64,000 bases of DNA from Polytrichum commune (Eukaryota; Streptophyta; Polytrichopsida; Polytrichales; Polytrichaceae). The number at the start of each line of letters is the position of its first letter. Position 1 is the stretch's first letter. The notes below the pieces were generated by a model. The model had not been told where the DNA came from and searched no databases. It saw nothing but the letters and a program-made list of their open reading frames with translations. Below, one piece after another: positions 35,009 to 47,580 of the stretch. A program made the position numbers and the translations under genes. The stretch spans positions 37,649,554-37,713,553 of the forward strand of contig OX485803.1 in assembly GCA_950295325.1 (NCBI GenBank), read 5' to 3'.

Positions 35009-36259
35009 TTTTGGGTTTGATTGATTTGTTGGTTTGATTTATCGGTATTTGGATTTATAAAGTGTTGTGTGGATTTCAATATTCCAATTATCTCATTGAA
35101 TGCATCTTTTCGTTGTTCTCAAATCACGCTTCACTTGGTGGTCGTCATACTCCAAAGAGAATTTAGTCCACCATCTTCTCACAATCTTAACCGCTAGTCA
35201 CAAAACAATGTAGCATCCACCCACTCCAATAAAAAGTTGTTGCCTCACACACCTCCTCCTTGTTTCCTTGAATCATAAGTATTCAATAATACTTGTTGCA
35301 CACCACCCAACACACTCCAATTCATACTACCCGCATTGCATTCTTCATTTTTGTTCACCATCTATAATGTTCACCCTCAAATGTTCACCCTCTATAAATG
35401 TTAACCCTCGGGAGTGGATCGAACTTTACATGTATAAAGGTGTTAACAGTTAACAATTATAAAATTACTTCTTTGAACAATATGCAAATCTTAACATGTC
35501 CTAACTATAAGCAATTGTGAAGAGTAATTGTGAGAGAATATCATACACAAAATTGCAAACCCAATCAAAACTTTATTCAATATCAAGTTTACAAATCATG
35601 GGTGAATTATGAATGTATTTCACTCGTTAACATTTATAGAGTCAAATTTACAAAGAAGGGAACACCGTTTTGTTAACAATTAACAGGTTTAACATTTATA
35701 GTGTGCAATATGTAGGGAGTAGAATAAAGTGAACGTTTGGAAATGGTTAACACTTATAGGTGTAACAGTAATAGAGGGTGGACTGTATGTGGAGAATTTT
35801 TTTCGCCAACCTCCTTCATGTCACGTTCAAATAGTAAATATTATTTAATTTACCGTAATATAAAATATAGTACACCATTTTGGTAATTATAATTGTGACA
35901 TCATAGTGATGTAAGCCCTAATTTTGTATTTTATTTTAATATTTCTATGTTTCAAAAATCTATTAACTTTATGAATAGGGAAATGTTACTTTATTTCCAC
36001 GGTAATAGAGTCCATAACTCTCCAAAGTTTCTAAAAATAGTTCAACATTTTTCCCTCAATCCCGCGGTTATAGGTGCAATTTCTCTCTCATTTCATGTCT
36101 CAAATTGAGTTCTCCGCTCTTCGGTCTTCGCTCTCCGCTTTCCGCTCTCCGCTCTCCGCTCGCATACTAACTTTCCCCCTTACGAAAGCTTTGCCGCCTC
36201 GACTAGGCGCCGCTCCCTCCGAGTACGAGCAAGCTAGACGCTGGCGCGAGCTTCGCCTT
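35009..36259. other. AT-rich spacer with inverted-repeat MITE remnant
   Basis: Copies of ccctctataaatgttaaccc (35375-35412) and the reverse-complement type aacacttataggtgtaacag...agagggtggactg (35741-35785) face each other. The right end reads CTG followed by TA, as in pogo/Tc1 elements. A related single end occurs near 62838. 36105-36190 has gctctccgctctccgctc repeats shared with 19105-19215. No gene. Confidence 0.45.
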
Positions 36260-37231
36260 TGTCGCGCACCTCTCCATGAGGAGTGCCCGAAACACCATGG
36301 GCACAAGGGGGACCCCGGAGTGACACCCGGGACTTGTGGCGCCGTTGGTGAGAGGGCCCAAGTGATCCTAGTGTGGGTGAGGGCCCCGGCGTTGGGAACG
36401 CCTCCCACCCACGAAGACTAGGAGGCACAAGGGTAAGGCCATGAGTTATGCGTAGCTCATGGCGTGGTGATTCTAGGAAGCTCAAGAACACCTCAATCGG
36501 AGGTGTGAGCTAGGAGTTATGGCCATTTGAGTGGGGCGCTGTCCCGGGACAGCGCCCTGGTACAGCAGTGCCTGGGAGTGATTCCCGGGACTGCCAAGGT
36601 TCAAACAGGCATAACTTCCTCACCACTTGCCCGAATGGGGCAAGTGAGGAGTCCATCAACATCTACGTGAAGCGTACATGAAGATGAAGTGGTTGGTTGT
36701 TATGATCAGACATCATACAAGGAAGTTATGATGGTCTGAAGCTGCTGGGGGGTTCTAGGTCCAGCAGCTAAAGGAAAATGTCCACTTGGCCCCAACTCTT
36801 GGTAGAGAGACAAGAGGTTGGTTGACGGTGGGGTAGGGGCCCCGCGTGAAGTCCTAGAGGCTTATATGGGTGAGGTGGTGTGGCCTCACCCACCCGAGGC
36901 CGAACGGCACGACCTCCATGGGCATTGGCCCAATGTGAGGCCATAGTTGCCTAGTATGCTTCGGGTTGTTGTAGTGTTGCTCCGGCAACGCGATGATCAA
37001 CGTGGGATTGGACTTCCATGGATGGAAGTCCACATCTAGGAATGGGTTACCGATTAAGGGGTGAGTCCCGAAAGTAAAGTAGGAGGGTTGGTTCCCTCCT
37101 ATGAACTATATGGTCCGGGGTAGGAGGAGCTAACCATTGGCATGGCGGAATGCGAATGGTTAGCGCTCGTAACCTTTGCTAGAATTGAAAATTGGCAAGA
37201 TTGTCAAGGGGGGCTAGCAAGGGTTGCGACA
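36260..37231 (-). mobile_element. Solo LTR of the TGTCGCAACC family
   Basis: A full-length copy (972 bp) of the LTR seen at 47893-48865, in reverse orientation: it begins TGTCGCGCACC and ends GGGTTGCGACA. The flanks are gcctt (36255-36259) and gcctc (37232-37236), a 5-bp duplication with one change. No internal region is present, as expected after LTR-LTR recombination. It has diverged visibly from the pair at 48-54 kb. Confidence 0.85.
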
Positions 37232-38374
37232 GCCTCGGCTGGAAGTCCGACTCCACATCATCCGATCACCGCCTTCTCGCACTTGTCTTCACCGTTGGAG
37301 CAGCGGAGGACTTGATAGAAGAAACCGCGCGCGAAGGAAACAGGCCGCTCACAAAGTTTCCTTCAAATCGTGCCTCCTTCAATCGCAACGCCACCTCCCT
37401 CATGTTTGCCGCGACCCTTGCATCACGCAGCAGCTCGTAGGGAGGAGTGACAGCATCCGCCTCCATATCTGCATGGATCCACATGATGAAAGGGCAATCC
37501 GGCTGCCATAAGTGATCTCGAGTTGGTGACCCTATAAGCGTGCGCCAGTTAAATCACCCGGCGGTGATAAGGTACATGTCCCCTACTTCCGCGGAAATTC
37601 AGAACACCACTATATTTAGAAATTACTCCTTAAATGCTAAATAGTGTTTACCAACGTCATGCATAACAATACAACGTCACTTGGAGCGCGGTGTAACGTC
37701 AACTGAAGCGCAATTTCTACATTAACGTGGAAGGCAACTTCTATTAGTTAATAACAAAAATATTTGCTCCAAGCCACGCCAAGCCACGCCACGCCACGCC
37801 GCGCCGCTCCTGCTCCAGCTCCTTCTCCTTCTTCGTCTTTTTTTTCCTTTATTTCTGCTCATTGGGGTTTGGACAAGGGTTATGGGACCGGCCTAGGGTG
37901 GGGGGTGGACCGGGGGCAGTGGAGAAATTGTCTGGGGAGGTCGGCCACAGTCTTCAACTTTTTGGACATTTTGGAGGAGAATAAAGCTGACAAACTAGAT
38001 TTACAGGTACAACATCATTGATGGTGAAAATTATATATGACAGTCACCCGCTTGCTGCAACATTCAATCTTGCAAATTTAGGCTCAGCCACAGTCAAAAT
38101 GCCAACAAGCAAATCTTCAAGGGGCCTGTGATGCTTGGATGCCAATTTCAGAATTACATATAGAGGTAGACCAACACAAAAATGAAGCAACATCATAATC
38201 TACACCGCTGGCAACATCAGAGCCATCTCTTCTCTTCTTTTTCTTGCAAGTTTCTCCTACTACTGTGGGTTTCTTGGTTGAGCCTCAAAGGAGAAAGACC
38301 AGGAAAGTCTATTGTCCTGCAAATTTTATCAGCTCGGCTAATCTCAAAGACCTGCGGGTTAAATGACAATGCAG
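37232..38374. other. Unassigned flank with a possible minus-strand exon
   Basis: 37266-37484 on the minus strand is open for 72 residues with a charged helical pattern (LLRDARVAANMREVALRLKEARFEGNF) that I cannot name. Upstream of it (37660-37730) are acgtcacttggagcgc words like the CACTA intron arrays. Together with the gctctccgct repeats left of the solo LTR, this suggests a relic of the same CACTA type. 37770-38370 shows no gene. Confidence 0.3.
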
Positions 38375-39089
38375 GTACGGGTGGAAGCATCCTTGGGTGG
38401 ATCCTCTAGGAACGTCACACTCAAATTTCACTTGACAGGGTAAGTTTTAGGAAACTTGTTTTCAATCTTAAGTGATTGTTTTTTTCCTTATGAACACATT
38501 CTAAGGTCAATTAGGTTTAGGTGTAGCCATTCATATAAAAGACTAAGAAAAAACCATGTGTTTTCAACCTTGAGAGGGTTGTTAGCAAAGAATTTCAGGA
38601 ATGAACTGTGTATACTTATAACTTTAGGAATCAAGTAGGAATGCAAAATAATATCAATTGTTGTTGGTTTTATTTTTGCATGGTAACCTCTGAATGTAAT
38701 AATGCTACCTACTCATTATTTGCAAAAAATAGATCTATACTCTGGAGGTAGGGTCACTTGACCTCTAGGAACACAGCTTTCCGGGGGCAACATCATTAAG
38801 GACACCTGCATTGATTTTTTTTGTGTTTTAGCTCATCCCAAAGCTACTATTCGGCATCTTCTAGTGAACCAGTGGGCCATTTATTGGAAAAAAAAACAAG
38901 CTGAACCCGCAAAGTGCCCTCCCTGTCAAATTTTCAGGAATCCCCGGAATTGCATAGGAAACCTTCTTTCCAAACGTTCCTACGGTGGTATTCCTGATTC
39001 CCACCTCTCACTTTTTGACCTTTAATTTTGAGCTGTCGGATTGAGAGCACTTTTCCTCACAGTCACTAGATCATTAACGAATTGATAAG

Positions 39090-39539
39090 ATGGAGTTAGC
39101 GATAGTTCTGACTCCTACTTTGCTGAGAGAATGTTTTGCCGCCGATTTTCTAAAGTTGCTAAGTGATGTTTGCCGCCTTTCACTTGGCGGCTATGGTGGT
39201 TTGAGCTTGGGAAGCTCCAACACAGTGGGTAGTGCCAAAACGTGCAGCATTAGACTGAAGTGGGTTGTCATGGGATTTGAAAGACCGAGGCAGGTTTTGG
39301 GTGTAAAACACTCCCAGACACTCATTACAGATTTCTTCAAGGGTTCGAATGTAAAGCATGAAGAGGGAGTCTCATCTGAGAGTGTTTCATCTTGCGAATG
39401 CACTGGCTCATCGGCACCTTCTAATTCTTCCTCGTCTTCTCAGAGTATCCATAGAACTCCACTCTCCAAAATTTCTCCTCCTTGGTCATTTACATCAGCT
39501 TCTTCTTTGAGTCGTGTTAGTGAGACATGCATGTCATAG
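39090..39539 (+). CDS. Ser-rich ORF with PCNA-interacting (PIP) box
   Basis: A 149-residue ATG-to-TAG frame just upstream of the transposase ORF. Residues encoded at 39315-39338 read QTLITDFF, followed by KG. This is a full match to the PIP-box consensus Q-x-x-(I/L/M/V)-x-x-(F/Y)-(F/Y), which docks proteins on the sliding clamp PCNA. The C-terminal third is Ser-rich. It may be the first exon of the transposase (the next ATG is at 39564, 25 bp past the stop), or a separate accessory protein. A short intron joining the two is possible, but I did not find a clear donor. Confidence 0.5.
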   Translation: MELAIVLTPTLLRECFAADFLKLLSDVCRLSLGGYGGLSLGSSNTVGSAKTCSIRLKWVVMGFERPRQVLGVKHSQTLITDFFKGSNVKHEEGVSSESVSSCECTGSSAPSNSSSSSQSIHRTPLSKISPPWSFTSASSLSRVSETCMS

Positions 39540-39563
39540 GGTTAGTCATTCACCTTCAATTAC

Positions 39564-42500
39564 ATGGCAAACCAACGGAATAGGAAAATGCCAGGTCAAG
39601 GTACACGAGAGCGGCTTGCCAGAGAATTAGAAGAGTCTAATAGAAGACAAGCTCAAAATGAATGGCAAAGACGGTGTAGACAGAGAAGGTCCGAAGGTCT
39701 GAGAGCTCTATGCGAGGAACTAGAGTCCCAAGGGTCTGAGGATAGCAACATTAATGTGGAGAGGTCAACGTCTAGGGTGGCAGAGAATTTTTCCCTTCAA
39801 TGGTATCAAGAAACATCTGGAAGGGGTCTCCAATATCAAAGGTCCTTGATTCCCAAAATATTGAAGCATGTTGTTTGGCAAAGTGTCCTCCCCAACTACT
39901 CTGAAATGGAGCATGCTTGGGAAGCTGTAGGGAATATAGCTAAGGGGTGGCAACAAATCAAAGGTTGTCACTCCAAGGATGATCAAAGGGCTAGGAATGT
40001 TATCATTCATATGGTTGCCAGTTTGAATACGAATATGAGGCAGACAAGCCTTCTCACTGGCATTCATAGGAGGAATTTCCATGTTGGGATAGTTAGGCGG
40101 TTGAGTTTAGATGCCCGTGTAGATCGTTCTTTGTGGGCTCTTTGTGGAAAATCAAAGCGCATAGATGCCACACCTTCAAAGGTTTGTGAACTCATTGTTG
40201 ACTTCTGGTGCCTTAATTCAAGGGTAAGTCCTAACAGAAAGGATGTTGTGAGGAAACGAATCGACAGTGGAATGTGGGAGACTCATGCAACCCACCACCT
40301 CATGGAATCTCAGGTACACCTTACCCATCATGGGGCTTCTCTGCATTTTTTTCTACAATGGATTGTGGTTTAGGGTGTTGTGCAAGGTTAAGCATGTTTT
40401 TTAGTGGTTCAGGGGGTTAGGCTTGTTTAGGAAATTAATCCTTAAGGCTTAAAGGAATTATCTGATTCCTATCATATTAGTATAGTTCCTGAGGGGCTCC
40501 CCTCATGCTTGGAACACTTCTATTTGGATCATTCCAGTGTGTTGGGTTCTAGGAATGTGCGCATAGTTTAGGTAAATTCCTTTAGATGCATAATTTTGGT
40601 TTCCAAGCGTTCAATCCATTCCTATGCTAGAGTTCCCATATCCCTCTTATGTGATATTGTTCATGGTGTAGTTGCAATGTTGTAAGGATTCTCTTATGAT
40701 TCCTATCCTTTATTCCTGTGATTCTTAGTGATTAACCTCAATCCTGATGATTCCTACTTCCTGCATATATCTTTCCTGATGATTCCTACCTCATGTATAT
40801 ATGTTTCCTGATGATATTTATGTGTCCTGATGATTCCTACCTCATGTATATATGTTTCCTGATGATATTTATGTGTCCTGTCAATTCACGTCTTTCTTGC
40901 TCTGTCCAGTTCCTTAATGCAATATTTCCTGATGATACACCCTAGTCCTGATGATTCCTTCTCCTCAGTTCATGTTCCTTGATGTAGTTATTGAATTCAT
41001 AAATGTTTTTTATACTGAGAATATGTATTAATATTTTGGAAACTGCCCATGTTTTGCAGCTTTCTTTGTACACTTGATTCAAAGAGGAACATCCAAATGT
41101 GGAAGTTGGCCTACGCATATTTGAGTCATTGAAGCCTTGGTATGTGAAGAGGCTGCAAGAATTCAATTCTTGTTGCTGCCGCTATCATGTGCAGATGGCA
41201 GAATTGAAAGATGGCTTCAACAACATGAGACGAAGAATCTTGCACCAATCATGTGATTGTGGTTGTGTTGTTTGTGGTGCACGTGGCCCCGGAACACCGT
41301 GTTGGGCTCCTTTATCTACAGTTGAGGGTGTGAGGGCCATGTGTGATCTGGTGCTTTGCTCAAAACTAGAGTCCATGGACTTCCACAAGCTTCAGTGCAT
41401 TAGAGGGAATTGTCCTGACTGTGGTGTGTGGAAATTGCAATTGTGTCCTCATGAGGTGGACCCCAATAGCACAACACTGATTCCTTGGAGGAAGTTTGAG
41501 AATGTTTTTGTAGGCCAAAATTCTGAAGGTGGTGATCGGCATGCACTACGATTGGAGCACAAGACCACTCCTCCTTCCGAATTCATATCATTCCTTAAAC
41601 CCAAGCTTGCAGAGTTTCTGGCACACAATTTTGAGGCAAAATGGCAAGATGCTCAATTCAAATCTTGCCTTGAGATCTTGTCAGGTGACCAAATCCTATT
41701 TGTTATTGATTTTGCTGAAAACTATTCTTTAAATGGCAAAACGAAGTGCAATCCCAACATTGGCAGTCATTCCAGGTGACAATCCTTGTGCATATTACCT
41801 TCCGAATTGATACTGGTTGGGATGAAGTGGATGTTAGGGCCAAAATACTTACCGAGTATCATTTTTATGTGAGTGACGACAAAACCCACGATAATTTGTT
41901 TGTGCAATATTGTTTTGGTTTGCACTGGCTTTTTTTGATAGAATCAGGCCATGCAGTACCGGTGGAGCACATAGTTTTCTCTGATGGGTGCTCTTCTAAA
42001 TTTAAGTGCGCTAGGTCCCTTTATTTCGTGTCGCGCTATCCTACGCTAACCAGAAGTCCACACCTACCTAATGGATGTGCTATGCAATGGAATCATTTTG
42101 GTTCCGGGCACGGAAAGGGACGTTGGGATGGGCAGGAGCAACAATCAAACAAGCTCTTCGAGCAAAGCAGGTGAAACCTGATGGTATTAGGCTACACAAT
42201 GCTAGTGATGCTGTTGCTTACCTTAGGCAATATATGGGTCGGCAAAACGCCGGGTATTCCAATGTTCGTAGGGATGTGAAACGATACTTTTATGAAGTGG
42301 CCACCACTGATGTTATGCGTGCAGATCAATTTAATGCCCGCACAGTGGAGGGAACTAGATCATTTCACCAAGTTCGCAATGTAGGATTGGATATGATTTC
42401 CTTGCAGGTTCGGACCCTTTCGTGTTTCTGTAGCTTCTGTCAAGATGGAGGTGATGGCCCCTGTGACAATGCAGACTATGTGGAGCCTTATAGACTCATA

Positions 42501-43061
42501 AGGATTGAGCCTTGCAACATAGATGATGTTCGCGTGGATTTGGAACATGTTGATGTCATTGGGGAGGGTGACAGGGAGGCGATAGCTGCTTGCTTGGAAG
42601 TTGGGGATCATTTCGCGGTTGTTGCTGATGAAGGAAACTCCGAGGATTCCGATTTTTGGATTCTAATTACTGAAGAGACTCTTCATGCTGTTGAGGAAGA
42701 ATTCAAGGAAGATTGTTGGGGCCAAAAGGTGTACAAGGGAGAGCAAATTGTGGTAGGCAGGTATTACAAGCAAAAAGGAAGGAGTATGAGATCTTATGTT
42801 CTATGCGATGTTGGTCATGCTTATATCTACTCCCATTTAGTAATTGCAGCAAAGTTTGCAATGTTGCCGGCACGGCATCGACAAAAAGGTGGGAGGGAGG
42901 GGACACATGTACATGCAATCTATACTGAACCCACCTCTTTTTGTATGGGCATCTTCAAAGTTATGGTATTTTTTAAATTGTTTTTAAAGGTACTTATGTT
43001 ATGCAAAAGGGAATCATTCCATACGTGCATGCCTTTCATTTATCAACTACATGGCATGTGA
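39564..43061 (+). pseudogene. Decayed DDE/RNase-H-like transposase
   Basis: Exon 1 (39564-40313) has a basic, Gln/Arg-rich start and a helix-rich part ending LMESQ at a GTACAC donor. Exon 2 begins at 41060 after tttgcag. It carries Cys pairs (CDCGCVVCGARG, CIRGNCPDCG), then DFAENYS, a YVSDDKTHDN block, VFSDGCSSKFK, FGSGHGKG and later LSCFCSFCQDG. The acidic residues in the DFAEN, SDD and FSDG blocks are the likely metal-binding set. The family is one I know as multicopy uncharacterised transposase-like proteins of plants and animals; I cannot give it a formal name. Lesions: TGA at 41075-41077, a one-base frame change near 41731 and another near 42133. The last frame stays open to 43061. Confidence 0.65.
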
Positions 43062-44530
43062 TTGTTTGCACACAACTTTTTAGCATGATGGGACAGGGGG
43101 AGTGTGGGGCATTGGAGGTTATTTTCTAATAATTCCTTGTGGTTGGTGGATAGGTGTACACGCTCCCTGCAGCTGCTCATGAACTCATAGAAGCAAGGCT
43201 TAGTGCAACTTAAGACATTCACCTGACATTGTAGAATTTCTAGCTAGGGTGATGTGTACATCTGAAGTGCATGATCATTTCCACCCTGAGTGCACTTGTG
43301 CCTCTTGTACCAGATATATTATCACATTTAAATGTGCCACCATCGCACTGGTGGGTTTTTTTTTCCAAGTGAAAATCATGTCATTTTTGTTGCTTGAATG
43401 TGGCCATGGGTTAGGTTGATAGTTTTATGTGCCCTTCTTAGACCTATTATGCTTAGGCAGTCAATGATTGGTGCAAAATTGTGACCGTGTTTTTTTTTCC
43501 GTGGATACTGGTTTAGGCTCTTACCCAAGCTGGGTTTACTTTATGCCCTCCCTCGCTCCCTCTTTTGGATGTGTTTCTTTAGCAACTTCTCAGTACCATG
43601 GTCCGAAAAGTTTTTGAAGTTATTGAGGTTAAGGGTTACCTGGGAGTTTTGAACTTAAAAGTTTGGTCTCGCAATAATGTGTCACAGTATCAACCTGTTA
43701 TGCCCAAAAACCTCCCCGATCACTGGCCACTACTAGAGTAGCAACTTTGACATCCCACACATGTGGACATTATACAACACAGTTGTGAGCCCAGAATTTA
43801 AGGTTTGTGCAGACTCAGGAGGACAATTGACACAATCTAGACAAGCAAAACTGTCATTTTTCCCTGACATACAGTATTGATATCATGTATGATCTATGCC
43901 TCCGGTTTTCTCTTTTTCTGACCACATGATGCATTCTTGGGAATCAATTGTATTTCCTATGAAATTACAGACTTCATAGTATGAAGGCTCCATGAATCTC
44001 AAGGAATTTGATGACCGGAGGTTACAAGAAAACTGTACACTCTGAATTAAGCTGCCAAAACTAAAACTTTGACAACTGTTAGATTCTAGAGTCTAAGCTT
44101 CACTTTGGTAGGTAGGAGGATTTGACATCATGTGTAAACCAACTGGATAAGAGACAAGAGAATGCCTTTGTCATATACCCTGATCCGTATATATATATAA
44201 CCTATATACACCTCTATGTACTCATAACATTATTAAGATCCATAACAATGTTTTGTGGGAATGAAAATATTTTGTAAAATATTCCCCACATTCAGTTTGA
44301 ATATGAAGAATATTCCACCAAATACTGTCAGTCCCGGATAACACTATTATGGATCTGAACAATGCTATGCTCTTGCACAACATCAACAAACATTACTTAT
44401 ACTTATATTTATTTTTTAACAATTAATGACTCTCGGGCTAAATTTTTGACAATACTGTTGGTATTGTAACATTACTTAGAACCTTGACCCCCAATCTCTA
44501 CAAGAGATTCAATGGTTCATCAACATATTA
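43062..44530. other. Spacer without recognisable gene
   Basis: AT-rich sequence; a short (ta)n tract near 44200. Probably 3' flank of the transposase inside the proposed large element. Confidence 0.5.
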
Positions 44531-45632
44531 CAGTCTAACCTCGTTAGTACGACACTCGTTTAAACGACACCCTCGATATTACGACACATTTTTGCGCGAC
44601 CAAACTTTTTAGTTCAAAACTCCCTCTTTTATACGACTACGACACTCAATAATACGACATTTAGAGCCTGTATTTTGTCATATTAAAGAGGGAATAAATG
44701 CTGAAATTCTTTTCATCCATGTCATGTACAACTAGAATACATCCATTTTCACTTGGGAACTACTTGAGAACTTCACTTATCAATGAGAACTTAATGATAA
44801 TTAGGGTTACTAGTGTAGAATGGACATGGTTAGGGTTAGAGTGACCTCTTGCCTAGTATGTTGCCTTGTACATGGGTGAGATACTATCTCTTGTGCACTC
44901 TTGCATTCTTGCAGTCTCAAATTCAATTTTCTATAATCTCCAATACAATGGAATGTTGATTTTGCCCTAGTTGATGAAAGGGAGAATAATAAAATGCGAG
45001 AACAATCACATGAACTCGGTGCTATGATTTCAAAGTTGCGATTGGGGGATGATGAGATGTCATTTGAGACTTATATTTAGAGAGGAAGGGGGAGAGTTTA
45101 CAGAGCTACAATTGAGTATTGATGAGTTGGTGGATGCCGCTTTGGGAATCAATCATGCACGGGGCTTTGATCTCAATGTTGATTTGCATTCAGTAGATGT
45201 GGATGATGTTGCCCCACCTACAATAAAGCTTAGTGATGCTAAACATCATGCATCATTGTTGTCTAATTTCTTATTAGACAACTTTTTACATTTTGGTGTT
45301 AATGAAATTTTTAGTTTTCTAAAGCTAGTAGGGAATTTAGATAAGATGACAGTTGCTAACTTAGGTAGGCAAAACCAGAGATCTTTGAACTCTTATTTCA
45401 AGAGTTCTTGAAAAAAAATTGTATTCTTTTGGAGTTATCGGTTATTATTTCATACAATTTATATTGTTTAAACTCGTTGTATATGTTTTGAAGCTCATAT
45501 TTCTTATGTTTTTATAATCCCTCGATAGTACGACAATTTTAGGCCATTTGTCATATTAATGAGAAGACAACACCTAGATAATACGACCTTTTTTGCGTTT
45601 CCCAAAGGTGTCATACTAAAGAGGGAGAACAG
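44531..45632 (+). mobile_element. pogo/Tigger-like element, internally deleted
   Basis: It begins CAGTCTAACCTCGTTAGTAC and ends, in reverse complement, CTGTTCTCCCTCTTTAGTAT: an imperfect terminal inverted repeat of about 25 bp with a well-matched inner half. TA lies immediately outside both ends (44529-44530 and 45633-45634), the target site of Tc1/mariner/pogo elements. Subterminal tacgacac words recur. Only the C-terminal part of a transposase remains inside, so the copy cannot move itself. Confidence 0.8.
44952..45411 (+). pseudogene. pogo-like transposase C-terminal fragment with PIP box
   Basis: From about 44952 one frame encodes VDFALVDERENNK and continues to a stop near 45080; the next frame (45049-45411) continues with REEGGEFTELQLSIDELVDAA, so one frame change separates them. 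The end reads NQRSLNSYFKSS, where Q-R-S-L-N-S-Y-F matches the PIP-box consensus for PCNA binding. A PCNA-binding motif at the same terminal position has been reported for the Drosophila pogo transposase. The catalytic DDE and CENP-B-like DNA-binding parts are absent. Confidence 0.65.
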
Positions 45633-46094
45633 TACTCTAAAGCAAAATACTGTTGTCCTTAGAAAATTGAGAATTTCCCTTTCAACCCCTATTTGGTTTT
45701 CTTCAGTCAATATTTCAAATACACTTGTTACGCTTTCATAAAATGGTCTTAAAATTCTGGGTTTTGTTCTGACTCTTCTCTTCATCAACCAGGTATTAAG
45801 TTCTTCATCTAGATTATATAAGAATGCTTCAATTCCCTAAAGTTCCAACCTCGGACCAGTATTCATACCTTATATTGCACCGTACACACTAGCAAAAATT
45901 GGGACCAATTATGCAGCACAACACTTGTGATATCTACTCCCGTTCTAGATCCAACACATCCATGTCTATTGGGACTTCTGATAAAAATATATTTCAGTCC
46001 CTAACATGGTCACCGCGCTCCCGGTAAAAATGGCGTCGACTACCAACGTCACTCTTCTGCATCCATTTCATTCAAAACTTTAAGCACACAATTA

Positions 46095-46489
46095 GGGCCA
46101 GTTTACACTACGGTGGAGAAGTCCACCGGTAATGAAAAAAAGGGCGTTTCTTAATTGTGAATGGTCGAAAATGCAACTCTTGACCGGTGGGTGTTTACAC
46201 TAGGTGAAGAAAACAATGGGGGTGAACTTTTCTCATGGATGATAAAATGACATGGCCGCCTTACGTGGCGGCACTTTTTGGAGTTAGGCTTCTCCGGAGG
46301 AGAGTTTCTTGTCAGGCCTCAAGAGGCCGGACAAGAAACTCCTCCTCCGGAGAAGTCCAATTCAATAAGAAATATTTTATTGCCTTTAATTCTTCTCCGC
46401 AACATCCACCATTTGCCTCATATAACCATGTCTTGGCCAAGCATTCTTGACCGACCGGAGGCCTTCTCCACCGTAGTGTAAACCGGCCC
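46095..46489. mobile_element. Harbinger-type MITE with central fold-back
   Basis: The ends GGGCCAGTTTACACTACGGT and, in reverse complement, GGGCCGGTTTACACTACGGT form a terminal inverted repeat of at least 27 bp. The 3-bp duplication TTA lies at 46092-46094 and 46490-46492. TTA target sites and GGGCC ends are typical of PIF/Harbinger MITEs. The centre (46290-46350) is a second, near-perfect hairpin around gtttcttgtc/gacaagaaac. No coding capacity. Confidence 0.85.
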
Positions 46490-46940
46490 TTAGTACAACA
46501 TGAGTAGCACATCCCATCCTAGGCCATAGCCATTGAATTCCTCGTAGTTTTCAGAGTCCATATGAATATCTTAATGGATTATCAGAGAGGATGTTTTCTT
46601 TCTTCATCATATACGCCTCTCCAATTATGTTGATTATTAAACTTAAGATAGTTAATAAATATGAAGCACGTATTTCAAGTTTTTTTTTAATATATATAAG
46701 TGTTATTTGTGTCCATTCGTAGATCCACATCTTAACATGTATCACTTGATAGTATACATGTGTTTGATTAAGATAAGTAACCGAATGTTTAAGATAAGTA
46801 GGGTTTGCTTTCATTAAGGTGAGAGCCTTACATGGTCACTCTTCTCAATTCTCGATGAGCTGACTTTTCAATGCTTTATGAAAAACTTGAACTTCATCTT
46901 TTCATAGGCTTTAGGGGTCAACATCTTCCTCATTGCTTTG
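46490..46940. other. Spacer without recognisable gene
   Basis: AT-rich. The frame at 46551-46814 has no recognisable motif and simple composition. Confidence 0.5.
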
Positions 46941-47111
46941 TGTCACCAAAAAGCCTCCACCCTTCAATTTCATCCTAGCCCGAATGGAGAAGTTTATAAT
47001 GACATGTAAAGATTTCTTTCTTTGTAACACAATGTATGATTCCAATCTATCGTTGGAATATACGCAACTTAGCCAAGTCTATACTATGTCTTCTTACACT
47101 CCTTAATCTCG

Positions 47112-47580
47112 AAGTTTGGAAGTTTGGAAGTTTGGACATAGTTTCGGTTTTTTGGCTCTCAAAAATTCATATGAAGTCCAAAAAATGAGTTCTTGGTATC
47201 CATGGATAGGTAATGAAATCCTCTACATGAATATGCAATAATATTTCTATTGCCACAAAGTATATGGTCGCAATTCTACGCTGTTCCCTTTGAACCTACA
47301 CTTTTTCACTAGTTTTTGGAAGTTTGGACATAGTCTCGGTTTTTTGGCTCTCAAAAATTCATATGAAGTCCAAAAAATGAGTTCTTGGTATCCATGGATA
47401 GGTAATGAAGTCCTCTACATGAATATGCAATAATATTTCTACTGCCACAAAGTATATGGTCGCAATTCTACGCTGTTCCCTTTGAATCTACATTTTTTTA
47501 CTAGTTTTTGGAAGTTTGGACATAGTCTCGGTTTTTTGGCTCTCAAAAATTCATATGAAGTCCAACAAAACTAAATGCTC
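47112..47580 (+). repeat. Tandem repeat of about 190 bp (second locus)
   Basis: Three units starting gaagtttggacatagt, the last partial; the same unit as at 10670-10950. Confidence 0.9.
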
